A DNA stretch of 64,000 nucleotides from Rhodoferax ferrireducens (GCF_003347515.1 NZ_QEII01000262.1:1-64000), one strand, 5' to 3'. Positions 8,653 through 18,606 are shown, counted from the first letter of the stretch. Numbers and translations: made by a program. The notes: generated by a model not told the origin, from the letters alone.

Positions 8653-9626
8653 GGCGTGGCCCCGGCCACCGGCAGCACATCGACCGGCTGGCCGGGCTTG
8701 AGCCGGGCGCCGTCGGCCGGGCTGGGCCGCGCTTCCACCATGAACACCAGCTTGGCGCGCTGCGCGTTAGAGTAAATGACCGGCGGCGTGTACTCGGCCC
8801 GATTCGAGATGAAGGAAATTTGGGCCGGGATCGGCGCCGCGCAGCCGTCGCACACGATCTGGACCGCCGCGCCCACCTGGAGCCGGCCCACCAGGCCTTC
8901 GGGCACAAAAAAGCGCGCCTTGACATTGCCAGGCGGGAGCAGCGCCAGCACCGGCTGACCCGCTTGCACCCACTCGCCGACGCGAAAAAACGTATCCGCC
9001 ACCAGACCGCTGGCCGGTGCCGTGCGGGCTTTTTGCGCCTCGCGCCAGGCCGATTGACGCAGGGACTGGCGGGCGGCATCGGTGTCGGCCACGGCGGCGG
9101 CCTGCTCGTCAATACGCGCCGGCAGCCGCGCCACGCGCAGCTGGGCCGCCAGCTCGTCCAGCCGCGCGCTGCTTTGGGCCTGCGCCGCACGCAACTCGTC
9201 GCGCCGCGCGGCAGACACAAAACCTTGCCGCACCAACTGCTCCTCGCGCGCGAGTTCCGCCGCGGTCAGCCTGGCCTGCGCGTTGGCCTGGCTGATCTGG
9301 GCCTGAATCACCGCAATTTCGTCGCTGCGCTTGCCCTTGGCGGTGTTGGCGAGCTGGGCATTGGCGCGCGCCAGCCGGGCGTCGGCTTCGAGGCGCGCCG
9401 CCTGCTCGCTCTCGGCTTCCAGCGCGAACAAGGGCATGTCTTTCGTGGCCTGATCGCCGGTGCGCACGTTCAGCTGCGACAGGGTGCCGCCCAGGGCCGA
9501 GGACACATAGACGTAGTCGCCTTCGATATAGCCGGACCAGCCCGGCGCCGCCTTCGGCTGGCAACCCGCCGCCAGCAACAGCAGCGGGGCCAGCCACAAG
9601 GCGCAGCATGTCTTGAAACTATTCAT
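8649..9626 (-). CDS. HlyD-family periplasmic adaptor, lipoprotein
   Basis: The 325-residue product starts with a lipoprotein signal: charged MNSFK, hydrophobic [10 protein letters not shown] and lipobox LAAGC (Cys about 22). A biotinyl-lipoyl half motif ([18 protein letters not shown]) and a long coiled coil (about residues 65-190, rich in Ala, Gln, Arg, Glu) follow, then the barrel. This is the YbhG/YhiI group of membrane-fusion proteins that link ABC exporters to an outer-membrane channel. First gene of the three-gene operon; no TolC-like gene is adjacent. Divergent from metH part 1 across 93 bp. Confidence 0.9.
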   Translation of the reverse strand: MNSFKTCCALWLAPLLLLAAGCQPKAAPGWSGYIEGDYVYVSSALGGTLSQLNVRTGDQATKDMPLFALEAESEQAARLEADARLARANAQLANTAKGKRSDEIAVIQAQISQANAQARLTAAELAREEQLVRQGFVSAARRDELRAAQAQSSARLDELAAQLRVARLPARIDEQAAAVADTDAARQSLRQSAWREAQKARTAPASGLVADTFFRVGEWVQAGQPVLALLPPGNVKARFFVPEGLVGRLQVGAAVQIVCDGCAAPIPAQISFISNRAEYTPPVIYSNAQRAKLVFMVEARPSPADGARLKPGQPVDVLPVAGATP

Positions 9627-9719
9627 TTGTTTTCTTTCAAGTCCTCACCGGCTTTTGCCCGGCGGGTCAAACACGGGCCGGGCGCGCAGGAATTCGATCT
9701 TTTCTACAATGCACCCGCT

Positions 9720-10766
9720 ATGAAACCACTTCAATATACCCGCGCCCAAGCCCTGCCCGCCATTCTGGCGAACCGAATCATGATCCTGGACGGCGCCATG
9801 GGCACCATGATCCAGCGCTTCAAGCTGGACGAGGCGCAGTACCGCGGTGAGCGTTTCAAGGACTTTCACAAGGATGTGAAGGGCAACAACGAATTGCTGT
9901 CGCTGACGCGCCCGGACGTGATCACCGACATTCACGAGCGCTACCTGGCCGCTGGCGCCGACCTGATCGAGACCAACACCTTTGGCGCCACCACCGTGGC
10001 GCAAGCCGATTACGACATGGCGAATCTGGCGCGCGAGATGAACTTCGCCTCGGCCAAGTTAGCCCGTGCCGCCTGCGACAAGTTCTCCACCCCCGAGCAC
10101 CCGCGCTTTGTGCTGGGCGCGCTGGGCCCAACGCCCAAGACCGCCAGCATCAGCCCCGATGTGAACGACCCCGGCGCGCGCAACGTCAGCTTCGAACAGC
10201 TGCGCGCCGCCTATTACGAACAGGTCGAGGCGCTGGTGGAAGGCGGCAGCGATGCGCTGCTGGTGGAAACCATTTTCGACACGCTCAACGCCAAAGCCGC
10301 CCTGTTCGCGATTGACGAGTACTTTGAAGCCTCGGGCGAGCGCCTGCCGCTGATCATCAGCGGCACCGTGACCGATGCCTCCGGGCGCATCCTGAGCGGC
10401 CAGACCGTCACCGCCTTCTGGTACAGCGTGCGCCATGCGCAGCCGCTGGCCGTCGGCCTGAACTGCGCCCTCGGTGCGGCGCTGATGCGGCCCTACATCC
10501 AGGAGCTGGCGCGCGTGGCGCCGGACACCTTCATCAGCTGCTACCCCAACGCCGGCCTGCCCAACCCGATGAGCGACACCGGCTTTGACGAGACGCCAGC
10601 GGACACCAGCCGGCTGCTGCATGAATTTGCCGCCGAGGGCCTGGTCAACATCGTGGGCGGCTGCTGTGGCACCACGCCCGAACACATCGGCGCGATCCGC
10701 GAGGCGGTGGCGCCGCTGCCCGGGCGGGCGCTGCAAAAATCGTTCTTCTACAAAGAAGCGGCCTGA
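9720..10766 (+). CDS. metH: Methionine synthase part 1: homocysteine S-methyltransferase domain
   Basis: The 348-residue product matches only the N-terminal module of cobalamin-dependent methionine synthase. [12 protein letters not shown] (residues 20-31) starts the barrel. The zinc ligands are Cys in GLNCALG (about 249) and the CC pair in [12 protein letters not shown] (about 315). It transfers the methyl group from methylcobalamin to homocysteine and must work with the separate pterin/B12/activation protein at 15028-17763. Split metH is common in Burkholderiales as I recall, often adjacent; here 4.3 kb separates the halves. The ATG at 9720 gives the expected N-terminus but has no clear ribosome site; a -10-like TACAAT at 9705-9710 suggests a very short leader. 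Confidence 0.92.
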   Translation: MKPLQYTRAQALPAILANRIMILDGAMGTMIQRFKLDEAQYRGERFKDFHKDVKGNNELLSLTRPDVITDIHERYLAAGADLIETNTFGATTVAQADYDMANLAREMNFASAKLARAACDKFSTPEHPRFVLGALGPTPKTASISPDVNDPGARNVSFEQLRAAYYEQVEALVEGGSDALLVETIFDTLNAKAALFAIDEYFEASGERLPLIISGTVTDASGRILSGQTVTAFWYSVRHAQPLAVGLNCALGAALMRPYIQELARVAPDTFISCYPNAGLPNPMSDTGFDETPADTSRLLHEFAAEGLVNIVGGCCGTTPEHIGAIREAVAPLPGRALQKSFFYKEAA

Positions 10767-10788
10767 GCCGGTAACCGAGCCCGTCACC

Positions 10789-11787
10789 ATGAAAAAAGTC
10801 AACTGGGGCGTGCTCAGCACCGCCAAGATCGGGCGTGAAAAGGTCATTCCGGCCCTGCAGCAAGGGCAATGGAGCCACATCGGCGCCATTGCCTCGCGCT
10901 CGCTGGACCAGGCCCGCGCGGTGGCGGCCGACATGGGCATTGCCAAGGCCTATGGCTCCTACGAAGCGCTGTTTGCCGACCCCGAGATCGAGGCCATCTA
11001 CAACCCCCTGCCCAACGACTTGCATGTGCCGATGACCTTGGCCGCCGCACGCGCCGGCAAGCATGTGCTGTGCGAAAAACCGATGGCGCTGAATGCCGCG
11101 CAGGCGGCCGAGCTGCGCGAGGTGGCGGACAAGGTCCACATCATGGAAGGCTTCATGGTGCGCTTTCACCCGCAATGGCTGCGCACGCGCGAGTTGGTGC
11201 GCAGCGGGGCTTTGGGTGAGCTGCGCGCGGTGCAGGCCTTTTTCTCGTTCTTCAACCGCCAGCCGGACAATATTCGGAACCGGCTGGAGACAGGTGGCGG
11301 CGCGCTGTACGACATTGGCTGCTACCCCATCGTGGCGGGGCGTTTTTTGTTCGAGACTGAGCCGCTGCGCGTGATGGCCTTGCTGGACCTCGACCCGGAG
11401 TTCCAGACCGACCGTACCGCCAGCGCGATTCTGGATTTTGGCAATGGGCGCCGGCTGGACTTCACGGTGTCCACCCAGTCCGTGCCCTACCAGCGCGTGC
11501 AGGTGATTGGCACCCAGCAGCGCGTGGAACTCGAAATCCCGTTCAACGCCCCGCTGGGCGGTACGACCCGGATTTTTCTGGACAATGCCGGCACGCCGGG
11601 CGGGGCGTCTGCCGTGACTGAGACCCTGGCGCCTTGCAATATGTACACACTGCAGGGCGATGCCTTTTCGCAGGCGGTGCGCGGCGAGATTCCCCTGCCC
11701 TACGGCGTGGAAGATGCGATTTGCAACATGCGCGTGATCGATGCCCTCTTCAAATCCGGCAACAGCGGGCGCTGGGAAGACGTTTGA
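10789..11787 (+). CDS. Gfo/Idh/MocA-family NAD(P)-dependent oxidoreductase
   Basis: The 332-residue product opens MKKVNWGVLSTAKIGREKV, a Rossmann domain. The family motif EKP appears in GKHVLCEKPMALNAAQ (about 92-97). The C-terminal alpha/beta domain contains GGGALYDIGCYPI, with the Asp/His region typical of the active site. Members oxidise sugars, inositols or trans-dihydrodiols; the substrate here is not known. It follows metH part 1 by 22 bp and may share its transcript. Its last 25 bases are part of a 28-bp sequence repeated at 12387-12414 on the far side of the toxin-antitoxin genes. Confidence 0.9.
   Translation: MKKVNWGVLSTAKIGREKVIPALQQGQWSHIGAIASRSLDQARAVAADMGIAKAYGSYEALFADPEIEAIYNPLPNDLHVPMTLAAARAGKHVLCEKPMALNAAQAAELREVADKVHIMEGFMVRFHPQWLRTRELVRSGALGELRAVQAFFSFFNRQPDNIRNRLETGGGALYDIGCYPIVAGRFLFETEPLRVMALLDLDPEFQTDRTASAILDFGNGRRLDFTVSTQSVPYQRVQVIGTQQRVELEIPFNAPLGGTTRIFLDNAGTPGGASAVTETLAPCNMYTLQGDAFSQAVRGEIPLPYGVEDAICNMRVIDALFKSGNSGRWEDV
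11758..11785 (+). repeat. Direct repeat flanking the TA cassette, left copy
   Basis: A 28-bp sequence containing CAGCGGGCGCTGGGAAG (11763-11779) at the 3' end of the oxidoreductase gene. It recurs at 12387-12414 with three mismatches. The two copies bracket the YoeB/YefM genes. The left copy is coding (SGNSGRWEDV tail), so the right copy appears to be the duplicated one. Confidence 0.7.
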
Positions 11788-11821
11788 CGCGGCCAAGAAG
11801 CCGCCCAAGAAGCCACTTAAC

Positions 11822-12076
11822 TCAGTAGTGGTAGCGCAGTTGCGCAATCAGCAACGCGTCATCCTCGATCCTGTAAACCATGCGATGTTCGTCCGTGATG
11901 CGCCGGGACCAATATCCCGACAACGCGTGCTTCAGCGGCTCAGGCTTCCCAACGCCGGCAAAGGGTTCGCGCTGTGTTTCACGAATCAGCTTGTTGATCC
12001 GCTCCACCATTCGCTCGTCCTGCTTTTGCCAATAGAGATAGTCCTCCCACGCTTCGTCAGCAAAGACCAGCCTCAC
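11822..12076 (-). CDS. yoeB: Toxin YoeB (RelE superfamily mRNA interferase)
   Basis: The 84-residue product has exactly the length of E. coli YoeB and keeps the catalytic residues at the same numbers: Glu46 (KPEPLK), Arg65 (DEHRMVY), His83 and Tyr84 (RYHY end). YoeB binds the ribosomal A site and cleaves mRNA. The start is GTG at 12076, overlapping the antitoxin stop (TCGTGAGG), which couples their translation. The antitoxin gene precedes it in the normal order. Confidence 0.93.
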   Translation of the reverse strand: MRLVFADEAWEDYLYWQKQDERMVERINKLIRETQREPFAGVGKPEPLKHALSGYWSRRITDEHRMVYRIEDDALLIAQLRYHY

Positions 12077-12324
12077 GAGGCCAATTCCCGCTCCGTGCCC
12101 TTGCCAGTGTTCAGTTGTCCGATGGCAGACAGAAGACGTTTGGCATTGGTGGGGTTGCGCAGCAGGTACGCCGTTTCCTCCAGCGCGTTGTAGTCTTCCA
12201 GCGACAGCATCACCACCGATTGTTCGCCATTGCGCGTGATGATCAAGGCTTCGTGGTCTTCGCAAACACGGTTCATCGTGCTGGCCAGGTTGGCACGGGC
12301 CGAAGAATAGGTCACAGCATCCAT
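12073..12324 (-). CDS. yefM: Antitoxin YefM (Phd/YefM family)
   Basis: The 83-residue protein begins MDAVTYSSARANLASTMNRV, the classic Phd/YefM DNA-binding N-terminus, and continues through EALIITRNGEQSVVMLSLEDYNALEET to a C-terminal toxin-neutralising tail. It neutralises YoeB and autorepresses the operon. Upstream TGTACG and TGTACA hexamers at 12341-12358 match the core of the known YefM operator. Overlaps yoeB by 4 nt. Complete, apparently functional pair. Confidence 0.93.
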   Translation of the reverse strand: MDAVTYSSARANLASTMNRVCEDHEALIITRNGEQSVVMLSLEDYNALEETAYLLRNPTNAKRLLSAIGQLNTGKGTERELAS

Positions 12325-12340
12325 AAAACACCTCTTTATA

Positions 12341-12358
12341 TGTACGTGTTATTGTACA
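12341..12358 (-). promoter_or_regulatory. YefM-YoeB operator: paired TGTACA-type hexamers
   Basis: TGTACG (12341-12346) and TGTACA (12353-12358) lie 12 bp apart just upstream of the yefM start. The E. coli yefM-yoeB operator is built from palindromes with the core TGTACA, so this is the expected autorepression site; one hexamer deviates at its last base. Confidence 0.6.
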
Positions 12359-12363
12359 TACTT

Positions 12364-12380
12364 AGTGCGTTTAACGCACT
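12364..12380. other. Perfect 17-bp palindrome AGTGCGTT-T-AACGCACT
   Basis: Eight-base arms around one central base, immediately upstream of the YefM operator hexamers and 7 bp before the right direct repeat. It may be part of the TA promoter/operator or a mark of the insertion boundary. No known factor recognised. Confidence 0.5.
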
Positions 12381-12386
12381 TGAGTC

Positions 12387-12414
12387 GGCAGCAGCGGGCG
12401 CTGGGAAGCCGTCT
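12387..12414 (+). repeat. Direct repeat flanking the TA cassette, right copy
   Basis: Matches 25 of 28 bases of 11758-11785. It is non-coding here and lies just outside the icd terminator. With the left copy it frames a block of about 600 bp that contains the TA pair, as expected if the cassette entered the 3' end of the oxidoreductase gene and regenerated its end. Confidence 0.7.
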
Positions 12415-12432
12415 AGAACACCAGAAAACAAA

Positions 12433-12463
12433 AAGGGCAGAAGGATTCTCTCCTTCTGCCCTT
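12433..12463 (-). terminator. Rho-independent terminator of icd
   Basis: Perfect 13-bp stem AAGGGCAGAAGGA (12433-12445) / TCCTTCTGCCCTT (12451-12463), loop of 5. In the minus direction the stem is followed by a T-rich run (TTTTTGTTTT), so it terminates icd transcription 40 bp after its stop. Confidence 0.9.
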
Positions 12464-12503
12464 GCCAATCCGCACCGTGGCACGGATCAGTCTGATTTGA
12501 CCC

Positions 12504-14735
12504 TCAGCCTTGCGCAGCCGTCAATGCGGCATTGAAGGTGCTGCTCGGGCGCATGACCGCCGTGACTTTCACGGGGTCAGCCAGGTAATAGCCGCCAATA
12601 TCGACCGGCTGGCCTTGCACGGCCTTGAACTCTTCCACGATCTGCTGCTCGCTGTCGGTAAGTGACTTGGCCAGCGGCGCGAAATGCGCCTGCAAGTCCT
12701 TGTCGTCCGTCTGCGCAGCCAGCGCCTGGGCCCAGTACATGGCGAGGTAGAAATGGCTGCCGCGGTTGTCCAACTCGCCGGTGCGGGTCGACGGGCCTTT
12801 GTTGTGGTCCAGCAGCACGCCTGTGGCGGCATCCAGCGTTTCGGCCAGAATCTTCGCCTTGTTGTTGCCGGTCTTGAGAGCCAAGTCTTCCAGCGACACC
12901 GCCAGGGCTAGGAACTCGCCCAGCGAATCCCAACGCAGGTGGTTTTCTTCCACCAGTTGCTTGACGTGCTTGGGGGCAGAGCCGCCGGCGCCGGTCTCGA
13001 ACATGCCGCCACCAGCCATCAGGGGCACGATGGAGAGCATCTTGGCGCTGGTGCCCAGCTCCATGATCGGAAACAGATCCGTCAGGTAGTCGCGCAGGAT
13101 GTTGCCGGTCACCGAGATGGTGTCCAGCCCGCGGATGACGCGCTCCAGGGTGAAACGCATGGCGCGCACCTGCGACATGATCTGGATGTCCAGGCCGGTG
13201 GTGTCGTAATCCTTCAGGTAGGTCGTGACCTTCTTGATCAGTTCGGCTTCGTGCGGACGGTACGGGTCGAGCCAGAAAATGGCCGGCATGCCGGAGTTGC
13301 GGGCGCGGTTCACGGCCAGCTTGACCCAGTCGCGAATCGGCGCGTCCTTGACCTGGCACATGCGCCAGATGTCGCCGGCTTCAACGTTCTGCGACAACAA
13401 GACTTCGCCGCTGGCGATATCAACAATGTTGGCGACGCCGTCTTCGGCCACCTCGAAGGTCTTGTCGTGCGAGCCGTATTCCTCGGCCTGCTGGGCCATC
13501 AAGCCGACGTTGGGCACGGTGCCCATGGTGCGCGGGTCAAAATTGCCGTGCCATTTGCAGAAGTTGATCATCTCCTGGTAAATGCGGGCAAAGGTCGACT
13601 CCGGCATCACGGCCTTCACGTCCTTCAGGCGGCCATCGGCGCCCCACATCTTGCCGCCGTTGCGGATCATGGCGGGCATGGACGCATCCACGATGATGTC
13701 GTTGGGCGAGTGAAAGTTGGTGATGCCCTTGGCCGAATCCACCATGGCCAGCTCGGGACGGTTGGCATGGCAGGCGTGCAAGTCTTGCTGGATCTCTTCG
13801 CGCTTGGATTGCGGCAGCGTGGCGATCTTGTCGTACAGATTGGCCATGCCGTTGTTGACGTTGACACCGAGTTCGTCGAACAGCGCACCGTGCTTGGCGA
13901 AAGCATCCTTGTAGAAAATCTTCACGCAATGGCCGAACACGATGGGGTGGGACACCTTCATCATCGTGGCCTTGACGTGCAGCGAGAACATCACGCCCGT
14001 CTTGTGTGCGTCATCAATCTCCTTTTCGTAGAAGGCCACCAGCTCCTTCTTGCTCATGTACATGTTGTCAATGATCTCGCCGGCCAGCAGCGACACCTTG
14101 GGCTTGAGCACCAGGGCCTTTCCGCTCTTGGTAATCAACTCCATCTTGACGTCACGGGCCTTGTCCAGCGTCAGGGACTTTTCACCGTGGTAGAAGTCGC
14201 CATGGTGCATGTGCGAGACATGCGAGCGTGAGGCTTGACTCCACTCCGCCATGGCATGCGGGTGCTTGCGCGCGTATTCCTTGACGGCACGAGGAGCGCG
14301 CCGGTCGGAGTTGCCTTCGCGCAGCACGGGGTTCACGGCGCTGCCGATGCACTTGGAATAACGGGTGCGAATCGCTTTGTCTTCGTCCGTCTTGGGATCT
14401 TCGGGAAAGTCAGGAATGGCGTAGCCCTTGCCCTGCAGTTCACGAATACAGGCGATCAGCTGGCCGACCGAAGCGCTGATATTGGGCAGCTTGATGATAT
14501 TGGTGTCCGGCTCCCCGGTTTTCTTGCCCAGTTCAGCCAGCGTATTGGGCACTTTTTGTCTGTCGTTAAGGTACTCCGGAAACTCGGCCAAAACCCGCGC
14601 CGCGACCGAAATATCGCTCTCGACAATGTCGATGCCCGCCGGGGCGGTAAAGGTCCGGATCACGGGCAGAAAAGAAAAGGTCGCCAGCAATGGCGCCTCA
14701 TCTGTGAGTGTGTAGATGATTTTTGAAGCTGTCAT
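12504..14735 (-). CDS. icd: NADP-dependent isocitrate dehydrogenase, monomeric type
   Basis: The 743-residue product matches the large monomeric IDH family (about 740 residues, IDH-II), unrelated in length to the 45-kDa dimeric enzyme. Conserved segments include [61 protein letters not shown] and [16 protein letters not shown]. It oxidatively decarboxylates isocitrate to 2-oxoglutarate in the TCA cycle with NADP+. The start is the ATG at 14735 ([19 protein letters not shown], the family N-terminus) with GAGAAGACAG upstream; an in-frame ATG 63 bases earlier gives a non-conserved extension and is rejected. Strong terminator downstream. Confidence 0.97.
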   Translation of the reverse strand: MTASKIIYTLTDEAPLLATFSFLPVIRTFTAPAGIDIVESDISVAARVLAEFPEYLNDRQKVPNTLAELGKKTGEPDTNIIKLPNISASVGQLIACIRELQGKGYAIPDFPEDPKTDEDKAIRTRYSKCIGSAVNPVLREGNSDRRAPRAVKEYARKHPHAMAEWSQASRSHVSHMHHGDFYHGEKSLTLDKARDVKMELITKSGKALVLKPKVSLLAGEIIDNMYMSKKELVAFYEKEIDDAHKTGVMFSLHVKATMMKVSHPIVFGHCVKIFYKDAFAKHGALFDELGVNVNNGMANLYDKIATLPQSKREEIQQDLHACHANRPELAMVDSAKGITNFHSPNDIIVDASMPAMIRNGGKMWGADGRLKDVKAVMPESTFARIYQEMINFCKWHGNFDPRTMGTVPNVGLMAQQAEEYGSHDKTFEVAEDGVANIVDIASGEVLLSQNVEAGDIWRMCQVKDAPIRDWVKLAVNRARNSGMPAIFWLDPYRPHEAELIKKVTTYLKDYDTTGLDIQIMSQVRAMRFTLERVIRGLDTISVTGNILRDYLTDLFPIMELGTSAKMLSIVPLMAGGGMFETGAGGSAPKHVKQLVEENHLRWDSLGEFLALAVSLEDLALKTGNNKAKILAETLDAATGVLLDHNKGPSTRTGELDNRGSHFYLAMYWAQALAAQTDDKDLQAHFAPLAKSLTDSEQQIVEEFKAVQGQPVDIGGYYLADPVKVTAVMRPSSTFNAALTAAQG

Positions 14736-14929
14736 TACTGTCTTCTCGTGTGTGTGTGGGGAGGGATGATTTGTCGTGCCACTATATGGGATCCGCATTT
14801 CATCAAACGAAAAGGATGCAAATTAAGCATGGATACCGCCATTTATGACATTCAGGGTATAGCCCCAAACCGCCGAATCGTCAATTCCGGGCGCTCCAGC
14901 GGGCACCCGGGCAAACCCCTTAAAATAGC

Positions 14930-15000
14930 CAGCTTCCAAGGAGCGTTGCAGCGGGTCAGCCGACCCGTCAGGCTTGGATAGTCCCAACCACGCTCACCTG
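14930..15000 (+). ncRNA. S-adenosylhomocysteine (SAH) riboswitch
   Basis: The leader of metH part 2 contains the SAH riboswitch pattern: P1 TCCAAG (14935-14940) pairs with CTTGGA (14972-14977). GAGCGTTGCAGC follows P1, with an inner GGGTC/GACCC hairpin, then CAGG. The pseudoknot is GAGCG (14941-14945) with CGCTC (14991-14995) in CCAACCACGCTCACC. Known SAH riboswitches turn on ahcY, metH and metF when SAH accumulates, which fits recycling of homocysteine. It ends 17 nt before the AGGTGAG ribosome site. Confidence 0.88.
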
Positions 15001-15027
15001 CTTTTTTGTCATTTACAGGTGAGACGC

Positions 15028-17763
15028 ATGTCCGATATCGTTGTTCCCCCCATGAAGTTGTCCGGTCTGGAGCCGGTGAACATTGGCGCCGACTCGCTTT
15101 TTGTCAACATTGGCGAACGCACCAATGTGACCGGCTCCAAGGCCTTCGCCCGGATGATTTTGAATGGCGAGTTCGAGCAGGCGCTGGCGGTGGCTCGCCA
15201 GCAGGTGGAAAACGGCGCGCAAATCATCGACATCAACATGGACGAGGCCATGCTCGACAGTCAGGCCGCCATGGTGCGCTTCCTGAACCTGATCGCCTCC
15301 GAGCCCGACATTTGCCGCGTGCCGATCATGATTGACTCCAGCAAGTGGAGCGTGATCGAGGCCGGCCTGCGCTGCGTGCAGGGTAAGCCGGTGGTCAATT
15401 CGATCAGCATGAAGGAAGGCGTGGCGCAGTTCAAGCACCAGGCCAAATTGCTGCGCCGTTACGGTGCGGCTGCCGTGGTGATGGCGTTTGACGAGCAGGG
15501 CCAGGCCGATACCTACGAGCGCAAGATCAATATTTGCGAGCGCGCCTACCGCATCCTGGTGGACGAGGTGGGTTTTCCGCCGGAAGACATCATCTTCGAC
15601 CCCAATATCTTCGCCATTGCCACCGGCATCGAGGAGCACAACAACTACGCCGTCGATTTCATCAACGCCACGCGCTGGATCAAGCAGCACCTGCCGGGCG
15701 CTAAGGTGTCGGGCGGCGTGTCCAATGTCTCGTTCAGTTTTCGCGGCAACGACCCGGTACGCGAGGCGATTCACACCGTGTTTTTGTACCACGCCATTTC
15801 AGCCGGCATGGACATGGGCATCGTCAACGCCGGCATGGTCGGCGTCTATGACGACCTGGAGCCGGAACTGCGCGAACGGGTCGAAGACGTGGTGCTGAAC
15901 CGCCGGCCTGACGCTGGTGAACGGCTGGTGGAGATCGCGGAAAACGCCAAGGGCGCGGCCAAGGACGAGAGCAAAAAGCTGGAGTGGCGCGGCACGGCCG
16001 AGCACCCGGCCACGGTAGAGCAGCGCCTGAGCCACGCCATGGTGCACGGCGTGACCGACTTCATCACCGAAGACACGGAAGAAGCGTATCAAAATGTGTT
16101 GGCCAAGGGCGGGCGGCCGCTGCATGTGATCGAAGGCCCGCTAATGGCGGGCATGAACATCGTCGGCGATCTGTTTGGCCAGGGCAAGATGTTCCTGCCG
16201 CAAGTGGTTAAAAGCGCGCGCGTCATGAAGCAGGCCGTGGCACACCTGATTCCCTATATCGAGGAAGAAAAACGGCTGGACGAGGCGGCCGGGCGCGACG
16301 TGCGCACCAAGGGCAAGATCATCATCGCCACCGTCAAGGGCGATGTGCACGACATCGGCAAGAACATCGTCACCGTGGTACTGCAATGCAATAACTTCGA
16401 CGTCGTCAACATGGGCGTGATGGTGCCCTGCCACGAGATTCTGGCCCGCGCCAAGGTCGAGGGCGCCGACATCGTGGGCCTGTCCGGCCTGATCACGCCC
16501 AGCCTGGAGGAGATGCAGTACGTGGCCGGCGAGATGCAAAAGGACGACTACTTCCGCATCAAGAAAATCCCGCTGATGATTGGCGGCGCCACCACCTCGC
16601 GCGTGCATACCGCCGTCAAGATTGCGCCGCATTACGAAGGCCCGGTGGTCTATGTGCCGGACGCCTCGCGCAGCGTGAGCGTGGCGCAAGGCCTGCTGTC
16701 GGACCAGGTGGCGGATTACGTGGCCGAGCTCAACACCGACTACGAACGGGTGCGCCAGCAGCACGCCAACAAGAAGCAGACGCCGATGTGGCCGCTGGCG
16801 AAAGCGCGTGCCAACAAGACGCCGGTGGACTGGGCCCGCTACACGCCCACCAAACCGAAGTTCCTGGGCCGCCGCGTCTTCAAGAATTTCGATTTGACCG
16901 AACTGGCCAAGTTCATCGACTGGGGCCCGTTCTTCCAGACCTGGGATCTGGCCGGACCGTTTCCCGCGATTCTCAAGGACGAGATCGTCGGTGTCGAGGC
17001 CACCAAGGTGTATGCCGACGGCCAGGCCATGCTGAAAAAGCTGATCGAAGGCCGCTGGCTCACCGCCAATGCGGTGATCGGCCTGTACCCGGCCAACACG
17101 GTGAATGACGACGACATCGAGTTCTACACCGACGAGAGCCGCAGCGAGGTCGCCATGACCTGGTACGGCCTGCGCCAGCAAACCGAAAAGCATGAGATCG
17201 ACGGCGTGATGCGGCCCAGCCGTTGCCTGGCCGATTTCGTCGCGCCCAAGGGCGTGGCACAGGACTACGCCGGCGTGTTCGCCGTGACCGCCGGCATTGG
17301 CGTGGACAAGCGCGAGAAGCTGTTTGAAGACGCACACGACGACTACTCGGCCATCATGCTGAAGTCCATGGCGGACCGCTTGGCGGAAGCCTTTGCCGAA
17401 TACCTGCACCACCGCGTGCGCACCGACTTGTGGGGCTACGCGCCCAGCGAAGCGCTGACGCCGCAAGAGCTGATAGCGGAAAAATACAAGGGCATCCGCC
17501 CGGCGCCCGGCTACCCGGCCTGCCCCGACCACAGCGTCAAGCAAGACATGTTTGAGCTGCTGCAGTGCCATGACATCGGCATGGGCGTGACCGAGAGCCT
17601 GGCCATGACGCCGGCGGCGAGCGTCAGCGGCTTCTATCTGGGGCACCCCGACAGCACCTATTTCAGCGTCGGCAAAATTGGCGACGACCAGCTGAAAGAC
17701 CTGGCGGCACGCCGGCACATGAACGAGCAGGCACTGCAGCGCCTGCTGGCGCCGAACCTGTAA
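15028..17763 (+). CDS. metH: Methionine synthase part 2: pterin, cobalamin and AdoMet-activation domains
   Basis: The 911-residue product carries the rest of MetH. Residues about 15-300 are the pterin-binding barrel ([23 protein letters not shown]-like [14 protein letters not shown]). The B12 cap and binding domain has [10 protein letters not shown] near 438-447, where His440 would be the lower cobalt ligand, with [13 protein letters not shown] and GGATTS. The C-terminal activation domain ends with [12 protein letters not shown]. It carries methyl groups from methyltetrahydrofolate via cobalamin to the homocysteine protein encoded at 9720. The start is ATG 15028 after AGGTGAG; an earlier in-frame start would overlap the riboswitch. 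Confidence 0.96.
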   Translation: MSDIVVPPMKLSGLEPVNIGADSLFVNIGERTNVTGSKAFARMILNGEFEQALAVARQQVENGAQIIDINMDEAMLDSQAAMVRFLNLIASEPDICRVPIMIDSSKWSVIEAGLRCVQGKPVVNSISMKEGVAQFKHQAKLLRRYGAAAVVMAFDEQGQADTYERKINICERAYRILVDEVGFPPEDIIFDPNIFAIATGIEEHNNYAVDFINATRWIKQHLPGAKVSGGVSNVSFSFRGNDPVREAIHTVFLYHAISAGMDMGIVNAGMVGVYDDLEPELRERVEDVVLNRRPDAGERLVEIAENAKGAAKDESKKLEWRGTAEHPATVEQRLSHAMVHGVTDFITEDTEEAYQNVLAKGGRPLHVIEGPLMAGMNIVGDLFGQGKMFLPQVVKSARVMKQAVAHLIPYIEEEKRLDEAAGRDVRTKGKIIIATVKGDVHDIGKNIVTVVLQCNNFDVVNMGVMVPCHEILARAKVEGADIVGLSGLITPSLEEMQYVAGEMQKDDYFRIKKIPLMIGGATTSRVHTAVKIAPHYEGPVVYVPDASRSVSVAQGLLSDQVADYVAELNTDYERVRQQHANKKQTPMWPLAKARANKTPVDWARYTPTKPKFLGRRVFKNFDLTELAKFIDWGPFFQTWDLAGPFPAILKDEIVGVEATKVYADGQAMLKKLIEGRWLTANAVIGLYPANTVNDDDIEFYTDESRSEVAMTWYGLRQQTEKHEIDGVMRPSRCLADFVAPKGVAQDYAGVFAVTAGIGVDKREKLFEDAHDDYSAIMLKSMADRLAEAFAEYLHHRVRTDLWGYAPSEALTPQELIAEKYKGIRPAPGYPACPDHSVKQDMFELLQCHDIGMGVTESLAMTPAASVSGFYLGHPDSTYFSVGKIGDDQLKDLAARRHMNEQALQRLLAPNL

Positions 17764-17861
17764 TTTACCTAAGGTTACAAACTGGACACGCTGCTTTGCA
17801 GCAATTGGTTTACCTTTGGCGCAGTCAGATCCATTGCGGATCTCTGCCAAGGAAAACCATC

Positions 17862-18572
17862 ATGAGCGCTACGTTAAAGAACCCCTCACCCAGCTCGACT
17901 GCCAGTAAACCGCTGTGGGCGGCGGTCGGCGTGCTCGCGGTTGCCGTGCTGGCCATGGGCGCCACCCTGATTCACATCCAGACCCAGCCGGAAGAGCCCA
18001 GCCTCGCCGTGCTGTCCCCCACGCCGTCCGCCCCCTTCGAGGCGGTGACCCCCGCGCCGGGGTCGGCAGCCGCACTCGCGGCACCCTCCGATGGCGCCAA
18101 GGTATTGACACCAAAAAGGACTTTAGCCCCCGCCAATCATGCGCCAACGGCTACGAAATCAGTAGCAAACAGAAGCGAGCGTGACACGGGCACAAATGCC
18201 TCGGCCCGTGACCCTGAGGGCCGGGTGAGCCGGCCGTTCTGCGCCAACTGCGGCACGGTGGAGTCGGTCACGCCGATCCAGCGCGACGGCAGCGGCAGCG
18301 GCGGCGGTGCCATCGCCGGCGGTGTCCTGGGCGCGGTGGTGGGCAACCAGGTGGGCGCCGGCAATGGCAAGACCCTGGCCACCATCCTGGGCGCCGTCGG
18401 TGGTGGCTTCGCCGGCAATACCGTGGAGAAAAAGATGAAGAAGGAAACCGTGTACGAGGTGCGTGTGCGGATGGAAGATGGCAGCACCCACACCGTGGAG
18501 CAGAGCACCTCGGCCACGGTTGGGACCAAAGTGAGAGTTGAGGGCAACAGCCTGCAATCCGCCAGCCGCTAA
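17862..18572 (+). CDS. Membrane-anchored glycine-zipper 2TM-domain protein
   Basis: The 236-residue protein has an N-terminal TM segment (about 19-42), a Pro/Ala-rich linker, and a glycine zipper region (about 150-195; GGGAIAGGVLGAVVGNQVGAG) typical of the Rick_17kDa / glycine-zipper 2TM family found in outer-membrane lipoproteins such as SlyB. A CANC motif near 128 could form a disulfide. It lacks a lipobox and is more likely anchored in the inner membrane. Linker residues about 84-105 are encoded by a copy of the dispersed repeat (18112-18170) read in frame. Function unknown; envelope integrity is the family guess. Confidence 0.8.
   Translation: MSATLKNPSPSSTASKPLWAAVGVLAVAVLAMGATLIHIQTQPEEPSLAVLSPTPSAPFEAVTPAPGSAAALAAPSDGAKVLTPKRTLAPANHAPTATKSVANRSERDTGTNASARDPEGRVSRPFCANCGTVESVTPIQRDGSGSGGGAIAGGVLGAVVGNQVGAGNGKTLATILGAVGGGFAGNTVEKKMKKETVYEVRVRMEDGSTHTVEQSTSATVGTKVRVEGNSLQSASR
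18112..18170 (-). repeat. Dispersed repeat, copy B, inside a coding sequence
   Basis: Read on the minus strand this copy keeps the block order of copy A: GCTACTGATTTCGTAGC (arms GCTAC/GTAGC), a GCGC, then GGGGGCTAAAG and an A/T tail. It lies in frame in the linker of the glycine-zipper protein and adds roughly 20 residues. Confidence 0.6.
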
Positions 18573-18606
18573 ATCGGCGGCCGCCGTGCCGAGCAGACTC
18601 CGAGGC

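Noticed and set aside
11822..12331. Longer minus-strand frame of 169 codons containing YoeB
   Set aside because: The extra N-terminal part is the antitoxin gene read out of frame. The GTG at 12076 gives the exact YoeB length with catalytic residues at the expected positions.
14736..14798. 21-residue N-terminal extension of isocitrate dehydrogenase
   Set aside because: It is not part of the family N-terminus; the ATG at 14735 has a ribosome site and matches known starts.
16141..17850. Minus-strand open frame of 569 codons opposite metH part 2
   Set aside because: Shadow of a high-GC gene; no domain, and the sense strand encodes clear MetH domains.
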